Positions 14,161-27,157 of a DNA stretch of 64,000 nucleotides are shown piece after piece (the stretch's first letter is position 1; each line of letters opens with the position of its first letter). The stretch comes from Acanthornis magna (lineage: Eukaryota > Chordata > Aves > Passeriformes > Acanthizidae). The DNA lies in the NCBI GenBank assembly GCA_036785705.1, contig JAWUZG010000036.1, positions 16,115,501-16,179,500 on the forward strand. Direction: 5' to 3'. Made by a program: the position numbers and the translations under genes. Under the pieces are notes generated by a model, which was given only the letters and a program-made list of their open reading frames with translations, did not search any database and was not told where the DNA came from.

Positions 14161-17100
14161 ACACCTCAAACAAACGAAGATAGTTGTAATGAGAAGGACC
14201 ATGAAATTACTTTTCATGAGTCTGGTGATCTACAAAGTCTGGATTTTGTCACTGTGTGAGAGATGCAAAAATATGAAAAGAATGGAAACCTGCCTCAGCT
14301 ACTGGAGTGATTGTAGTGGCTAGCTAAGATAGCACTCATCCCTTACTCACACTACATCATCATTAAAAAGGTTTGAGTGGACAGAAGTTTTGTAATTCTA
14401 GGTGGTATGTAAGCACAAAGAAAGGCATCCTCTTCTTGGGGCAGGAATTCTAAGGTAAAATGATTGTCTTGAGGATATGGTAATCAATGAGGTGAAAGAG
14501 AAGAAATGGGAGACAGCAGCTAGAGCACACACACCAAAGATGCTGAGAAACAGGTCTTAAGACATTGTTTCTGCCTAAGACAATAATGACCACTTTTCTT
14601 AGACTATCCATGGGCTTGGCAGCACATTCAGTCATTTCAGTCCTTGTCTAAACAAAAGAGTAGCTTGTGCAGGGGAAGAATCTGATCATGAAAATGGCAG
14701 AGTGGGAAACTGATGTAGCTAGTATGGTGAACATGCATGTGTACAAGGGGCGAATTATGTCATCTTTATTGGGTTTTGCTAGGAAGATTTCTTTACTATT
14801 GTTTACATTTCTTTAGACCACTGTATCATCAACAGTAGTACCAAAAGACTGTGAGGGGCAGTGTTTTAATTATCCTCTGTATGCTGTGATTCACTGAGAT
14901 AGGTAGTAAATCCAGTATAAATAACTTAGTTATTTATTGGAAGTACACGTGTGAAAGAGTGGTTCTGGACTACACATCTGGCAAACACAGAGCTGAGACT
15001 GCTGGAGCTGACCAGGGCTTCATTCTTTATTCTGTCTACCAGCTACACTGATGAAAAGGGATGCTGCATAAAAACATCCTTAGGGCATTGCACCAAGCAG
15101 CACTAGTGGTGAGGGCAGAACATTGATTTTCCCCTACAATCACCAGATCTGATTTTCAATCACGTTGGTGAACTTTAAATGGAAGTATGAACCTAACAGT
15201 AGGACACAGGAAAATGGCCACAGAATACAAGAAGACAACCATCTCCTTTGAAATCCTAACTAAAGTAGCAATTATGCTTCTGTTGGTCACTAAACCACCT
15301 TTTTGGGAATATTTATTAAAAATGAGCCAAATTGTTCTCTTAGCTTGATTTTGGCAAAGGACTTTTGAGTTGAGCTCTGTAAGAGGAGTAATTAATATTC
15401 AATTAAAAAGTTAATGGTTTGGGTCTGGAATAATATTCTGGTTCATATGGGCTAAAAATTTGCTTAGAAAGTGCTTGATGAAGATCTTAGATACAGAAGA
15501 GGAAATTGTTACTAGATCCTTGTTCAATTATTTTTACTTTCAACACTGCCTCTATAATATTCATAGACTGCCCACTGAAGAATTCCAACTCTCCTTCTCA
15601 GAGATAAGCACACCAACAGCCAAGATGTTCTCATAAAAGATTAAAATTCCTTCCCATATCAACAACAAATCAGTCGTTCATTTTCACGTTCTTGTACACT
15701 GGAATCAGAAAAATATAAATTATTAACTATTCTTACACTCCATTTACAAGAGCAACTATTTTAGTTAATTGCTTATTTGAGCATGGCTTATAAACAAATG
15801 AGAAAATGCACTGTAAATTTTAGCACTCGAAGATATAAAGTGGATTCTGTCAGGAATAATGTTAGTACTTAGCAGGGAGATTTGGAGAATAATTCTCCCT
15901 AGGAATAACTCTTAATACAAAAAAGATTTGCCAAAGACTTCATTTTCCTAGATAGCAGTATAAAATGGATCAAAGTGTTTAGGATACTATTTTTGTGTTA
16001 TGTATTGTTTATAACTAAGTCTGTATTTTCTTACCTCCTATAGTGGAGAGTACTTTTATTCGTAGATACAGGAATATGTTTACATGCATTTGTGATTATT
16101 TAATGACCTGTGTGATAATTTAATAATAAAATGCAGTGAAATCTTGCCAATTGAGCAGATAAATACTTATGTCAAGAATATTTAACACTTTAATTCATAA
16201 CTATGGGGTTTAGTTCTTTTGTGGGACAAGATACAACAGTTGCTTTCTAAGGAGTAAAATAACTTTTCACACAGGTAAAGTAGGTTCAGAAAATATAAGG
16301 AATTTTTAGTGGAATGCATTCCATTCAGAATCATCATACAAGGTAGTGGACATATGCAAATAAAGAAGGAGCCAGCAATTTTCTGGCATGACAGAGGACT
16401 GCACTTGCCACTTAAGGCTTTAGATCTATGGATTTTAAATTGTATTGAAACATTAAAGTCAGAGAATTCTCTTTTTTCTTTCTTATACATAAAACAAGAT
16501 CCTACCAGACTGAGTTAGTGACCCATCACAGCTTGTTGACCCAGGATCTTGTTCATCTCCTCTGTAGATGAGAAGGCTCTAGCACATAAGATGTAGCCAG
16601 GTGAGTTGGACACAACAGACTGCAAGCACAGAACTTTAAGTTTCTGCTCAAATTATAGAAAAAATAAAGGCTGTTGAGACATCAGGATTGTTGAATTGGT
16701 AAAGCTACAGACCTCCTAACTGAGGCCTAAGTTCTGTAAGCACATAAGGGAAGAAGGAATTTGCACACTTACTCTACTGTTATAGACCAGGTGTAAGAAA
16801 AAGTTACTGTGCAAGGTGTGAACTCACTGGCTAAACACCAGGCTCTGCAGAATCCTAGCAGGTTTCTCAGCATTGTACTACTTTTTTCCTTTGGATCTGT
16901 ATATTTCTTGATACAGTATGGAGCAGAAGTAACTGCCCCTTGCTGGAATCTTATTGCACAGAAAGCACTGAGACTCAGGCTTTTCGTTATGGAAGTCCCC
17001 AGCTTGATCCTAAGCCTAACACTCCAGTCCTAGCAACAGCCCTGAGGTATACCACGCACCCCTGCCCTGCCACACAGCAACACTAAATCAAGGTCAGGGT

Positions 17101-20100
17101 GCACAAGTGAACAGCAGTTTTCATGGAGAATGAAGCCACCGAGAGAAGCAGCACTGTAACAGAACTGAGCACAGAAGGAAGCACTGGTTGATCTAAGGCC
17201 TTTACCTATTTCTCACCATACAGCTCTTTAAGAGTGGACCCCTTTTTTGCAATGCCTGTTCAAAGATAAGCATAGCTGAGGCTTGGATCCCACTCATACA
17301 TTTAACCACAGGATATAGGCCAACAAAAATTGAGAGCTATGGCTCACATACATTTCTGTGAAGACACCCTTGCAGCAAAGCTACTAGAGAGGTATTTTTC
17401 TTCTTACTTGGAAATTGTGCAAGAAAAGTTTTTCTTTTTTTACAAGCACATCATCACATGGCTGCATAAGCTGCCTTAACAAGGTGTCTGTTGACAGAGA
17501 CAGCCAGGGCAGCACACTGAATATCCCACTGTCTTCATAGAAGAAGGGTTAACTCTTCGAGAAATACAGTAGCTTCAGAATTAATACTCCCATTGGAGGG
17601 AAGTCTATCTCAGACTTCCTCCAAAAATTGTTTCCCTTTCTTGCCAAGGCTCACTAAGATTCCATGGTGTGGCAATATAACAAGAAACTAGCCCTGTGCA
17701 GAAAACAAGGTCACCAAGCTTCGTGGAATTATTTCATACCCATTTTAGCTTTTACATTAATGCATGGGACTCTTATACATAGATGAGGCATCTATTTAGC
17801 CTGTCCCTGTTACCACTACAAGTAGGGGAAGCAAATTAAGGTTGTATTGTATGATCACAGAGAATTGAAATGCTCTTTTAAAAATTCAGAATACATGATA
17901 CTGTCCAGCTTGAAATAGAGGAGGACTCCCAGCTTGCAGAAAAGACTATCTATGGACTATAAGCTCCTTGGCTTTCCTTTCAATAATGTTTTTTTCAGTT
18001 CCCTACTCCATCACTGAAATGTTATTCTAGCATTCTCTGCAAAATTTTGTAAACGATTAACAACTGCACATGCACACACACAGACAGAAAAAATACATAG
18101 GGGAAATTTTCAGTGATACGAAACTGAGACATTTGAAGGTGAATTCAACAAGGCCCCATATTCCCCCAGCTCTCCTGAGGGTAACACTGTAGAGCAGCAC
18201 ATGAAACAAGACACACACTGTTCACTCAGACATCCCTCTGTCTTTCTGTACTCAGAGAAGAAATGTTCCTCAAGGACAACTGCTTACAATTTTTTCACAA
18301 GTGAATGTACCACACTTGCCCCTGTAACTCAATTCTCCTGTGACCTGTATGAGCCACAGTTTTGCTCTCCAGCTCCTCCCATTTTCTTTCTATTTTGAGA
18401 CAGGTTTGTGGCTACACTAAGGCACATAATTCAAGCAAGGCACACCATAGGATCACAGAGCTGGCAGTTTTTCAGTGTGACACTTTAGTTGAGAATAGGC
18501 ATCTGTGCTATGTGAGCACTGTCAGAACACAACCTTGCCCTCCTTAGACCACCATTTTCTACTTCCTGGCCTTCCAGAAAAAATCCACTGTAGTCCTCAG
18601 GTGCTGTAGCTCAGTCTAGACAGGAGATTTGCTTCCCACAGTTCAGGCCCTTGTCAGTAATTCAGTTCAGACTCATACAAGAATAGCCACAGTTTCAGAA
18701 CATGTCACACTGTTTTAATAGCACTTCCTCTAATCAGCTCCCAAGAAAATGTTTTGCTGTAGCAGCAATTCTTCTGTCCTGCATTTAACCATGACACCTC
18801 CTTACATACACCTCACCATATCATGCTGTTACCACAGCCTATACATTTTGCATTGTTTTTCCTAAACTCAAGCCACAAGCATTTTCTACTTCTATTAAGA
18901 CTTTCTCTCTAGAAGGACTCCCAAATGTCAGGGGTTTATTTTTCTGTATCACATTTTATGTTGGATATTGTCTCAATCCACTTCTGTACTGAGTTCAGCT
19001 AGCTCTTACATCTACAAGGCTATCACAAGATCCCTCTGAGATCTGACTTATGATATGACACAGCTGATGAACTACAGGTTCCCAAAATTGCTTTACTTTA
19101 GAAAGCTGTTTAAGAAAACAGGCTAGAGAGCAGTCTTGTCTTTTAAGAGGCTGATGACCCTACCATAAGCCACAGTTGCATCACATCTAGGGAGATCTTT
19201 TCAGCAGAAAGTTGCATGAATGAATTGCCCTTTGTAACACTGTTTCTGCTTCAGGCAGCTGGCACACTCAAGCCAGGACAGTGGGAGAGACAACATAACT
19301 TGCTTTCATCATGATCCGAGGGGGATTATGGTATCTTTGCATCTTTATAAGATGGCAAACAAAAACCAGACACTGATTTTTGCTTGCCATCTAAACCTAT
19401 GCTTGTTCAAAACCAAACAAACCCACCCCCTACAGCAGTTACAAATACTGCTGGAGACTGCATGGCTCAATTCAAGGTTCATCTGCCTGTACTGTAAAGG
19501 TTATGGAGAGGCCCTCCTTTCCCAAAATGCATTCTGTTTCCAAATCTATGGAGAAGTGAAACACTTGTTCTCATATGAAACGTACAAAAACAATGTACAA
19601 ATTGGTGGGTAATGGGTAGACACTACCATCCTTATCTTTGAATTTCCATTCTTTTTCTTAGACCCCAAAACCTTACTTTAAAACTGTGGTTTGCTCTCCC
19701 TCCCCTCAGGCTCCCCCCCTTTTCTTTGTGGCTTAACAGATAAAGTCAGAACAGGAGGGGGTTTCACCACGTTTGCTGCATGTAAAAACATTAAATAATT
19801 CTGTTATTCTGAGGCTTGCTGATAGTATGAAAATGACAACTGAACACCAAGGATAGCATTTTCTTTTTCTGCTAGTAACTGAGGGCTTCTCTGCATGGGT
19901 TTTTCAGTTTAGTAAATTCCTGATGCAATTGCCTTGATATGAGCCTTTCAAAAAGAATTACCTTTTCCCTATTTTTTTCAAAGAAAATAATACTTAAACA
20001 CCTATTCGGTTTATATTGAAATATATTAGCTCATATGCATTTGTCAAATCCTATTTTTATCTCATTAAAAAGGTTTCTTAGTAGTACATACCAAATAAAT

Positions 20101-20173
20101 ATTCTTCTAGAAATGTTACATATAATATATTCATTCTACTACATTCCAAGTCAAAATGAAAGAAATTAAAATT

Positions 20174-20241
20174 TCATAGAATCACTGACTCACAGAATAA
20201 TTTAGGTTGGAAAGCATCACTGGGGGCTATTCAGTCCAGCC
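20174..20241 (-). mobile_element. CR1 LINE 3'-end fragment
   Basis: The sequence TCATAGAATCACTGACTCAC followed by AGAATAATTTAGGTTGG and CAGTCCAGCC matches the common avian CR1 3' end read in reverse. In that orientation the ATTCTATG terminal repeats appear as CATAGAAT and lead into GGTTGGAA and GTCCA. The fragment is short and diverged, so it is an old, severely 5'-truncated copy inserted on the minus strand. Confidence 0.8.
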
Positions 20242-20941
20242 TTTTTAATTTTCTCCAAGCATGATTAGCTTCAAATTTAGATCATGTAAACAGAAAAAAG
20301 TTCCAAACAGTAATTGTTCTTATAATTGCTTATTTTACAGTGGCATTCATTTAATAGCTTTGTAACATTTTTACAGTAAGACATATATTTTTTTAGTACA
20401 AGAACTATGTTTTTGCCATGAAATGACACTAACACCCTACTCAGATGACAGACACAAATAATGATCAGTTATATGTGCATATCTATTGACATGCATGTGC
20501 ACTGAGGAGATCCATGATGAATCATCCTGTCCTATAGCTGAAAGATGGGACTGAAAGTCTTCTGCTTGCTGTTCCTTAGAAAGAGGAGTAGGTAGGAACA
20601 ATAAAGACAATTTGCTGCCATGCATTTTCTGATGAAAAAGTGAATGGCAAATGTTCATAGCCTTCTGAGCTAACTGAGATTTAAAGAAGCCTGACTTTCT
20701 AAGGTGCAGCTCACAGCACCTCTATTATCATTTTGAGCTTGCTCAAATGACAGCTGTCATGTTGTGTGATAATACTTGCAATAAAAAGGTTGAAGTTTTG
20801 GGGCTGCACCCTTAGTTAGCAGTAGAATGCCTTAATACACCTAATTAATCACATTGCAAATTTCTCTTGAAATTAAAAAAAAAAAGATAGCTCTGGCCCA
20901 ACAGTTTAAACACCAAGGATTCATTTATTTATTGCTGAAAA

Positions 20942-20966
20942 AAACCAAACCAAACCAAACCAAACC
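20942..20966. repeat. (AAACC)5 microsatellite
   Basis: Five perfect tandem copies of AAACC, flanked by further adenines. Confidence 0.95.
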
Positions 20967-22454
20967 AAAAAACTACTTTCCTAGTCCAGGCAGCAAGAGG
21001 ATACTAAACACACTTTTCTTCTGGCCCTGAATTCCTACTAGCTTCACAGGATGAGCCCTAATTTTGTATTTGCTTCGTAGTACTGTAATTGCTGGAGATG
21101 TCACTTTAGATGCATTTTATGTAGGAGCAACAGCACATGTTCCTGCCTGGCAGAATCTGGATTATTCATGCCCATATTGCAGTGAGTTTCACAGGCTCTA
21201 CAAAAACACATCTAAATTGGCAAGCTTTCCGACGCTTGGTCTTGCATCTTATCCACTTTGCAAGAGAAGGGAGTGTACCACCTATCAAATATCCATACTG
21301 AGACGTACTGTGATGAGTGACTCCTATGAATTATTGATTCAAGGGTCCAGGATATCTCAGAGAACTGGTAACAATATGTGACATCTTCCACATTGATGTT
21401 ATTGGAAGAAACTCCACAACTCTTAATCTATAAAAATTGATACAAAATTCCTAAATGGTCTCAACCTAAACTAAGCTTCCTCTAATTCTCAGAATGAGTT
21501 CATTTCTGCAGAATAAAAATTTCCCTGTGATCAGTGTCAATACTGAAAAATACAAATGGCATCTTTAGGAAAAGAGTCTTAATAGAAAATGCAGGTACAA
21601 ATGGACCTGGATATTTAGATACATTATTACACACAGAAGTCTTATTACTCCTAACAGTCTTATTCAAACAGAGCTGAGATGTCAGTATAGATGTCAGTCC
21701 ACAAATTATACAGTGCCTGAAAAAACTTCCATAATTTCTGTACACTCAGCATCACTTGTCTGCACAGAAGACATGAGTTTTACATTGCTGTCAAACCTGA
21801 CTTTTCTATCATTTAGCATACAAGCACTGAAAGAGCAGAGGAGGAATTACTCATAGATTTCATAAAAAGCAGAATACTTGTTTATGCAATTTTATATGGT
21901 TGAAAGATAAACACAGATGTTGCATTTGCAGATATTATATTTATAACATTATTATATCAATTATGCTGTGCTTCAGACATGGAAAAACATTGCATATTTA
22001 CGTTTCTTAATTCTTATGGATTTTAAAAAGTTTATTGACAAAATGTATCTTTTCATACATTTAGTTAAAATTATGAGACTAAAGAAAAAAAAAGTCAACT
22101 TTTAGAGAACTAGACGTAGTTTGGGTTTTATTTTAAGCAAAATATTTTGAAGACTTTAACGAACACAAAGTATTTTCCAGATGTGATTAACACACAAAAA
22201 TCTTATTTTCCACTACTTTTGTGTTCTAAAGATGTGATCCAAAGCAGACTGGAGAAACTCCTTGCTAGGAGATTATATTGCAGAAGCAAGGCCCCATGTT
22301 TTTACAACTGCAGTGATCTGGCTTTCAGGTATAAGGTGGGAGCAGGGGAGTGATTTTGGGGCCACTTTGATTCTCATGGGAAAATTTATTTATGAAAAAG
22401 TATAACTTCTCAGGGTTTGTCCCTCTTTCTGATAATATGTATATATGTCCACTT

Positions 22455-22608
22455 ACAGAACCACAGAAGGCCTCCAGTGGTCATCTATTCCATTTCTTTG
22501 GCTGAGTCAAAGAGATGGAATAGGTGTCTCTGCCAGACAGATGTTTGACTGCCTTCCTAAAAACATTTAATGATGGAGATTCCACCACCTCCTCAGGTGC
22601 CTTGTAAC
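22455..22608 (-). mobile_element. CR1 LINE fragment, diverged
   Basis: The region contains GACAGATGTTTGACTGCC and then TGATGGAGATTCCACCACCT, which match the CR1 segment slightly internal to its 3' end when read in reverse. It starts near an ACAGAACCACAGAAGG block that corresponds to the degraded terminal part. Divergence is high, so it is an old copy. The limits are approximate. Confidence 0.7.
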
Positions 22609-23510
22609 GTGAAGAATGCAAAACAGCCTTAGATGTCAACCGTGACATGAACATAAACCGGAAATCTCTGTGAAGGCAGACATTTGTCTGATTAGCTGAG
22701 ATATCAACATTTATTGCTGATGTCAGAGTTTTGGCCAGATAGAAACCATTCCATCCTTCCCACAGAACTGAAATAAATTCAAATCAAATCACGTTGTGAT
22801 GCCCAGCATGACTGGCGTGCTGCTAATCAGCTTCCTTCCAGTTTTAAAATGAAAGTTGTCAGGCTTACTTCTCTGATTCTTAATGAGATAGCAAGTTTTC
22901 TTTCTTTCCTGAATTTCTCTCTTATTTTTAGCTCATTCTTTTCTTTTACATGCTAGAATGCATTTAAGCAGTGAAGGAACTTGAATTTCATGCTACTGTT
23001 TTGACTTCTGAAACACACTTAAAGCTACATTTCTGAATAGCAATGTTTCTTTGTCCTGGCTATGACAGGAAAACATCACCATTCACAGTCTTTGATGCTT
23101 GTCCTTCTTGTGATCCATTGTATTTATTTTGCATTTAATTCAAGTCTACAATAACTATGGATAGCTTTTCCTGTTGTTTTCCTGACTCCCCATTCCTTTG
23201 GGAATTTTACATGAGTCATTTAGCAATGTGTGCTAGTAGAACAGTATAACTACACTTTATAAAATAATTTTCATCTTTGGGAGCAAAAAGGATTTATGTT
23301 TCTTCCCTCAAATCACCTGGCTGAAAACCACACTGCTGCAGAATGGTATGATATTATGTCACAAATCACAGGACTCTCATCTGAACTTAGTAAATGACAC
23401 ATGCCATTAGCATTCATTACACCTAAGGAATATGGCAATAAAACTCCCCTGCACAGTCTCTTACACCTTTGTCTATGCTATCCCAGGAGATCAGATCCAG
23501 CACTGGTAAC

Positions 23511-23590
23511 ATCATAGAATTATTTAGACTGGAAAAGACCTTTAAGATCATTAAGTCCAACCATGAACTTAACACTGTACATTAATCTAG
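23511..23590 (-). mobile_element. CR1 LINE 3'-end fragment
   Basis: ATCATAGAATTATTTAGACT, then GGAAAAGACCTTTAAGATCA and GTCCAACCATGAACTTAACA, follow the canonical reverse-oriented avian CR1 tail closely. This is the best preserved of the three CR1 pieces in the window. It is truncated after about 80 bp. Confidence 0.88.
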
Positions 23591-25070
23591 GTATCTTACT
23601 TCACAAATGGATTTGCCTTGACATCTTATAAGAAACAGAGGGAAATCTTCCTGCTTAAAATGTGCCAGTAAAGAAAAAATATGGAGTTTGTCAGTTGAAG
23701 TGGAAGAGGTCTTATAGTCTAGGAACTCTGCTTTCCCCACAAATCCTCTGATGAGTGCATTTTTTCCTCTCAGTTTCCATACTTTGAAATTTCCTTTCTA
23801 AGATCAGGCTGAACTTTTTTCCTAGAGGAAAGGCAACATCCAGGGTAGATCCTCTCCAGTGCTGTGTAACCTTTATCACAGAAAGCTTACCCAGACATAA
23901 GATGCAAAGGCTCAAATCATCCAACTGCTACTAGTACTGAAAAAAAGACCTGCTCACTTTTTTATTCCATTCCCCTAAGCAGCTTCTGGCAGAAATGCTC
24001 AAAAGGTCTCGTGACAGATGGAAACTACCCTTGTCTTAGCAAAAACATGTGTGCATGGCTTGTACCTTGATAATCCTGCCCTCTTACCCATATTTTACCC
24101 TTCTCTCTTCTGCTTTCCACTGCCTGTTGCCTTGAAAATCCCTCCTGTTTACATGCTGCCTCAATAACTTAACCTTTCAATTGGTCAAGAATATCCTTCT
24201 TAAAAAACCTAGAATTAATCAAACACATCTACATGCATTAAAGCCCACTGTAAACTTAATACCCAAAAGGTTTATGCAGTCCTTAAGAACCCCTGAAAAG
24301 TACCTGATAGAAGAAGGAATGGTTTTCAACTTGTGCCTTCTCCTTTTCACCTCCTAGGGTACTGCTTTGCAACATTCCTAGAGCAAACCTCACTGTATAA
24401 CTTTCACCTACCAAGATTAGACATAGGAAATTATTCCTGTAGACGTTGGGATACTGCTGGGGTCTGTGGGGAAAGGGGTGTGAAGGAGCTGGAGTGACCT
24501 TGAGACTGAAGTCACAACAGGCATGAGAGCAAAGCCAGCAAAGGGAACATCAACGTTATCTGCTGCTATTGCCTACTTTCTGTCTTTTGAGTCCCTTTCT
24601 TTCCTTGATTGACAGAGAAAGCAGCAGGTGAGATGCTCAAGGTGAAATCAAAAGTCAAGCTCAGGGAAGAAAACATGTAAAGAAAGCAGAGACCCAGATG
24701 CCCAGCCACTGCAGAGGGGAAGCAAGAAGGAGATACTGGAGCTTCCCTCTGAGGCTTTTCCCTCCAGTGACAGATACCAGGCCAGCAGGGAGGGAGCACA
24801 GAATCAACTCTAGCCCTGCTTTTCACCTGTGGGACGAGTCTACTCTCACCAGCTGGGAAACACTACTTGAGAGGTTTTCAGTTCCCCTAAATACCCATTG
24901 TTAGACCAGTGCCCAGGACTGGCATTCCAACCAGCCAGTCTGTCTAATCCCCTCCAAAATCCATGCTGTTTTTGCCTTCAGCAATAGCAAATGCCAGAGA
25001 CAGCAGTCTGGACAGAAGAAATGGAACATTCTTTCTTAACTCTGCTTCTGCCTGCATTTTCAATCCCACC

Positions 25071-25105
25071 AAAAAAAAAAAAAAAAAAAAAATTTAAAAA
25101 AAAAA
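25071..25105. repeat. A-rich tract (A22-TTT-A10)
   Basis: Twenty-two adenines, three thymines and ten more adenines, leading into a short TA alternation. No retroposed gene body was recognised upstream. Confidence 0.9.
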
Positions 25106-26637
25106 TATATATGAGACAAGAGCTGCCATTTCCCTCAAAAAATTTACTGTTCACTATTTAAATTATAGCAATGCTTTTGCTTGTGCACAAAAAACAGTCT
25201 CTATTCCAAAAGTAGTGTTAATTTAAAACGTCATTCTGTGTCTTTAGATTGCCAGATAGACTCCTGAAGGCAATTTTACCATCTTTCAGGGTCTGGGTCC
25301 CGGAACTTCAAGGATGCAGCCTTGCAGGGCTCTTTCACACCCCTGTGGGGTCAGATCCATGCTATCACCCCACAGGCCTTAGGAGCTATCATCCTCTCCC
25401 TTCTGCAGTTCTGAAGCGAACTGGATCTTAATTACTCAATGTAAAAATTATTAATGGGTGCCAGAAAACATCCTTCTAGTGACTCTTGGAAGATTGAAAA
25501 ATTAGGAACACAATGTGGAAACAAGTAAAATCCTCTGCAAAGCATATGAAAACAGTGAAGAGCATTTTTAAAAGGAATTGTAACTAATAATTTATTCCTA
25601 CATTTCCCCCACACTCAGTACAATCAAAATTCTTATTTTAGAACTTTTTTCCAAATAAATTCCTCCAAAAGTCTAAGGATTCCAAAACCTGATCTATTGC
25701 ACATGATAGAAGCTTGCTGTAGTAAAATTGGTCCACTTTTTCTTTCTATTGCTCATGATCAGGCCAAAAGCCAATCCACTGTTTCAGAACGTCAAATTAA
25801 AACAAGACGGACTCTTCCCTCCTGCCCAGACAATACATACTTTTCTTCAGATTATAAAAGTTTAGACTGTCTTACTTTATCAGACATACAGGGCATTTCA
25901 AGGCCTGATCCTCACACTCTGTCTGCAGCAAACCCTTTGGATGTTCTGTGTTATCTCTCTTTTGGCTGCTTTTAAGCAGGTCAACCCCTGTACTTGCGTT
26001 CACACCATAGGCCTCCATGAACCTTTGCCTTGCTTCTTGCACAGCTGCCCTTGCATTCCTTCCCTGCCACCCTGAATGTGTCCTATCTTTGCTTTAGCCA
26101 CTGTGTCTTCTTTCACAGTGACAGTCGTGAAAACACTTGCACACTCTGATATTTAGTATCTAAACAGAGATCTGTCCAAACGCAGTAGATACATCTGCAG
26201 CATGACCGTCTTGCTGCAACCTCGTGGTGTTGTGCCGCACCCTCAGATCCATTGAAGGTGGTGTGCTTCTTGTAGTAGAGAATATGCAATTTTATTCTCA
26301 GCTGCACGGACCCGTTCAGACTTGGGCACTGGTAATCTATGGTACCAACTGGAGGTCTCTGTTGCTGCAGAGAACTGTCACCTCCACCCAGCCTGGGGCT
26401 GAGGGCCGTGTGGCCCGCGGCTCCCGGGGGACGGCACTGGGCTGGCAGGGCCACGGGGAGCAGTGTGGCCACTGCCCGCCGCTACCAGGCGGCCCCGGGC
26501 GAGCAGTCCCGCCGCGGGAGCCCCAGGCAGCCCATCGAGGGAGGGCAGCTGGCTGTACGGCACGGCCCTGCTCAACACGGCCGGGTACCCACGGCCCACG
26601 GCGGACACACTCCACCAAAGGGACACACTGCAACAAC

Positions 26638-26660
26638 GGGGGTGGCGGGGGGGGGGCGGG
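26638..26660 (+). other. G-run, possible G-quadruplex
   Basis: Four guanine tracts lie within 23 bases, including ten consecutive Gs at 26647-26656. This fits a G-quadruplex pattern at the upstream part of the CpG island. It is a sequence pattern only. Confidence 0.6.
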
Positions 26661-26703
26661 AAGGAAAAAAGAGAAAAATCCCCAACGAGGAACTAGGCAG
26701 AAG

Positions 26704-26709
26704 CACGTG
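26704..26709. promoter_or_regulatory. CACGTG E-box
   Basis: A perfect palindromic CACGTG lies inside the CpG island, about 450 bp upstream of the predicted exon 1 donor. This is the core site for bHLH-zip factors (the MYC/MAX and USF families). Occupancy is unknown. Confidence 0.45.
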
Positions 26710-26891
26710 TTCCTCTCGCTGCCGCTTCCCGGCCCGGCCGGGCCTCCCCGGGTGGAGGCGGCGCCCGAGGTTCGCAGGCACGACTGGGCGCCATGCCCCG
26801 GGTCGGCGACCCCAAGGCCCCGGGCCGCGGGGGGGAGCTGCGGGGATCCCGGCGGCGCCGGCCCCGGCCCGGGCTGTGCCGAGCCCGCGGC

Positions 26892-26900
26892 GGGGCGGGG
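26892..26900 (+). promoter_or_regulatory. GC box (SP/KLF type)
   Basis: GGGGCGGGG matches the SP1/KLF consensus. It sits about 260 bp upstream of the predicted exon 1 donor in a promoter without a visible TATA box. Confidence 0.55.
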
Positions 26901-26967
26901 CCGGGCGGTGCCGCCGTCAGTCAGCGGGCGCGGCGGGGCGGTGCCAGAGCGGGTTGGCGGAGCCGCC

Positions 26968-26983
26968 GGGGGCGGGGCGGGGG
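26968..26983 (+). promoter_or_regulatory. Double GC box (SP/KLF type)
   Basis: Two overlapping GGGGCGG cores occur in one 16-bp G/C run. Together with the site at 26892 they make a cluster typical of core promoters in CpG islands, close to where exon 1 would begin. Confidence 0.55.
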
Positions 26984-26989
26984 CAGAGC

Positions 26990-27157
26990 CGGCGGCGGGC
27001 ACGGCTCCGCCGAGGCACTGGAGCGGCGAGCGCGGCGGGACGGGCGCTCGGCGGAGAGCGGGGCGTCGCGGCGACAGCTGCTGCCCGGCGGCGGGAGGGA
27101 GGCGGTGGCGGCCCCGCCGCTCCTGCTGCAGCTGCTGGTACCGCTGCTGCCGCTGAG
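26990..27157 (+). other. PIK3R1: Predicted non-coding exon 1 of PIK3R1 (5' end approximate)
   Basis: The 3' edge is set by a good donor, GCTGAG followed by GTAAAG, with GT at 27158-27159. The last 40 bases are a CTG/CCG-rich stretch. The 5' end is a guess placed just after the GC-box cluster and could be off by hundreds of bases. The exon would be 5' UTR: mammalian p85-alpha transcripts also begin with a non-coding exon in a CpG island, and the first in-frame ATG lies at 32117. An open frame starting at ATG 26793 reads across this exon and stops at 27159-27161, just inside the intron. I take it as chance. Confidence 0.55.

Larger units (their letters stand above)
14357..26394. other. Intergenic DNA upstream of the CpG island
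   Basis: AT-rich sequence with no exon or RNA gene that I can support. It holds three CR1 fragments, an AAACC microsatellite and an A-rich tract, listed separately. The open frames here are short, lack recognisable domains and resemble chance reading frames. This is the immediate 5' flank of PIK3R1, so distal regulatory elements are plausible but not visible. Confidence 0.65.

Noticed and set aside
13327..14259. A 310-codon plus-strand open frame
   Set aside because: It lies inside an avian LTR read against its own orientation and is kept open by a 39-bp repeat divisible by three. It has no retroviral or host protein domain.
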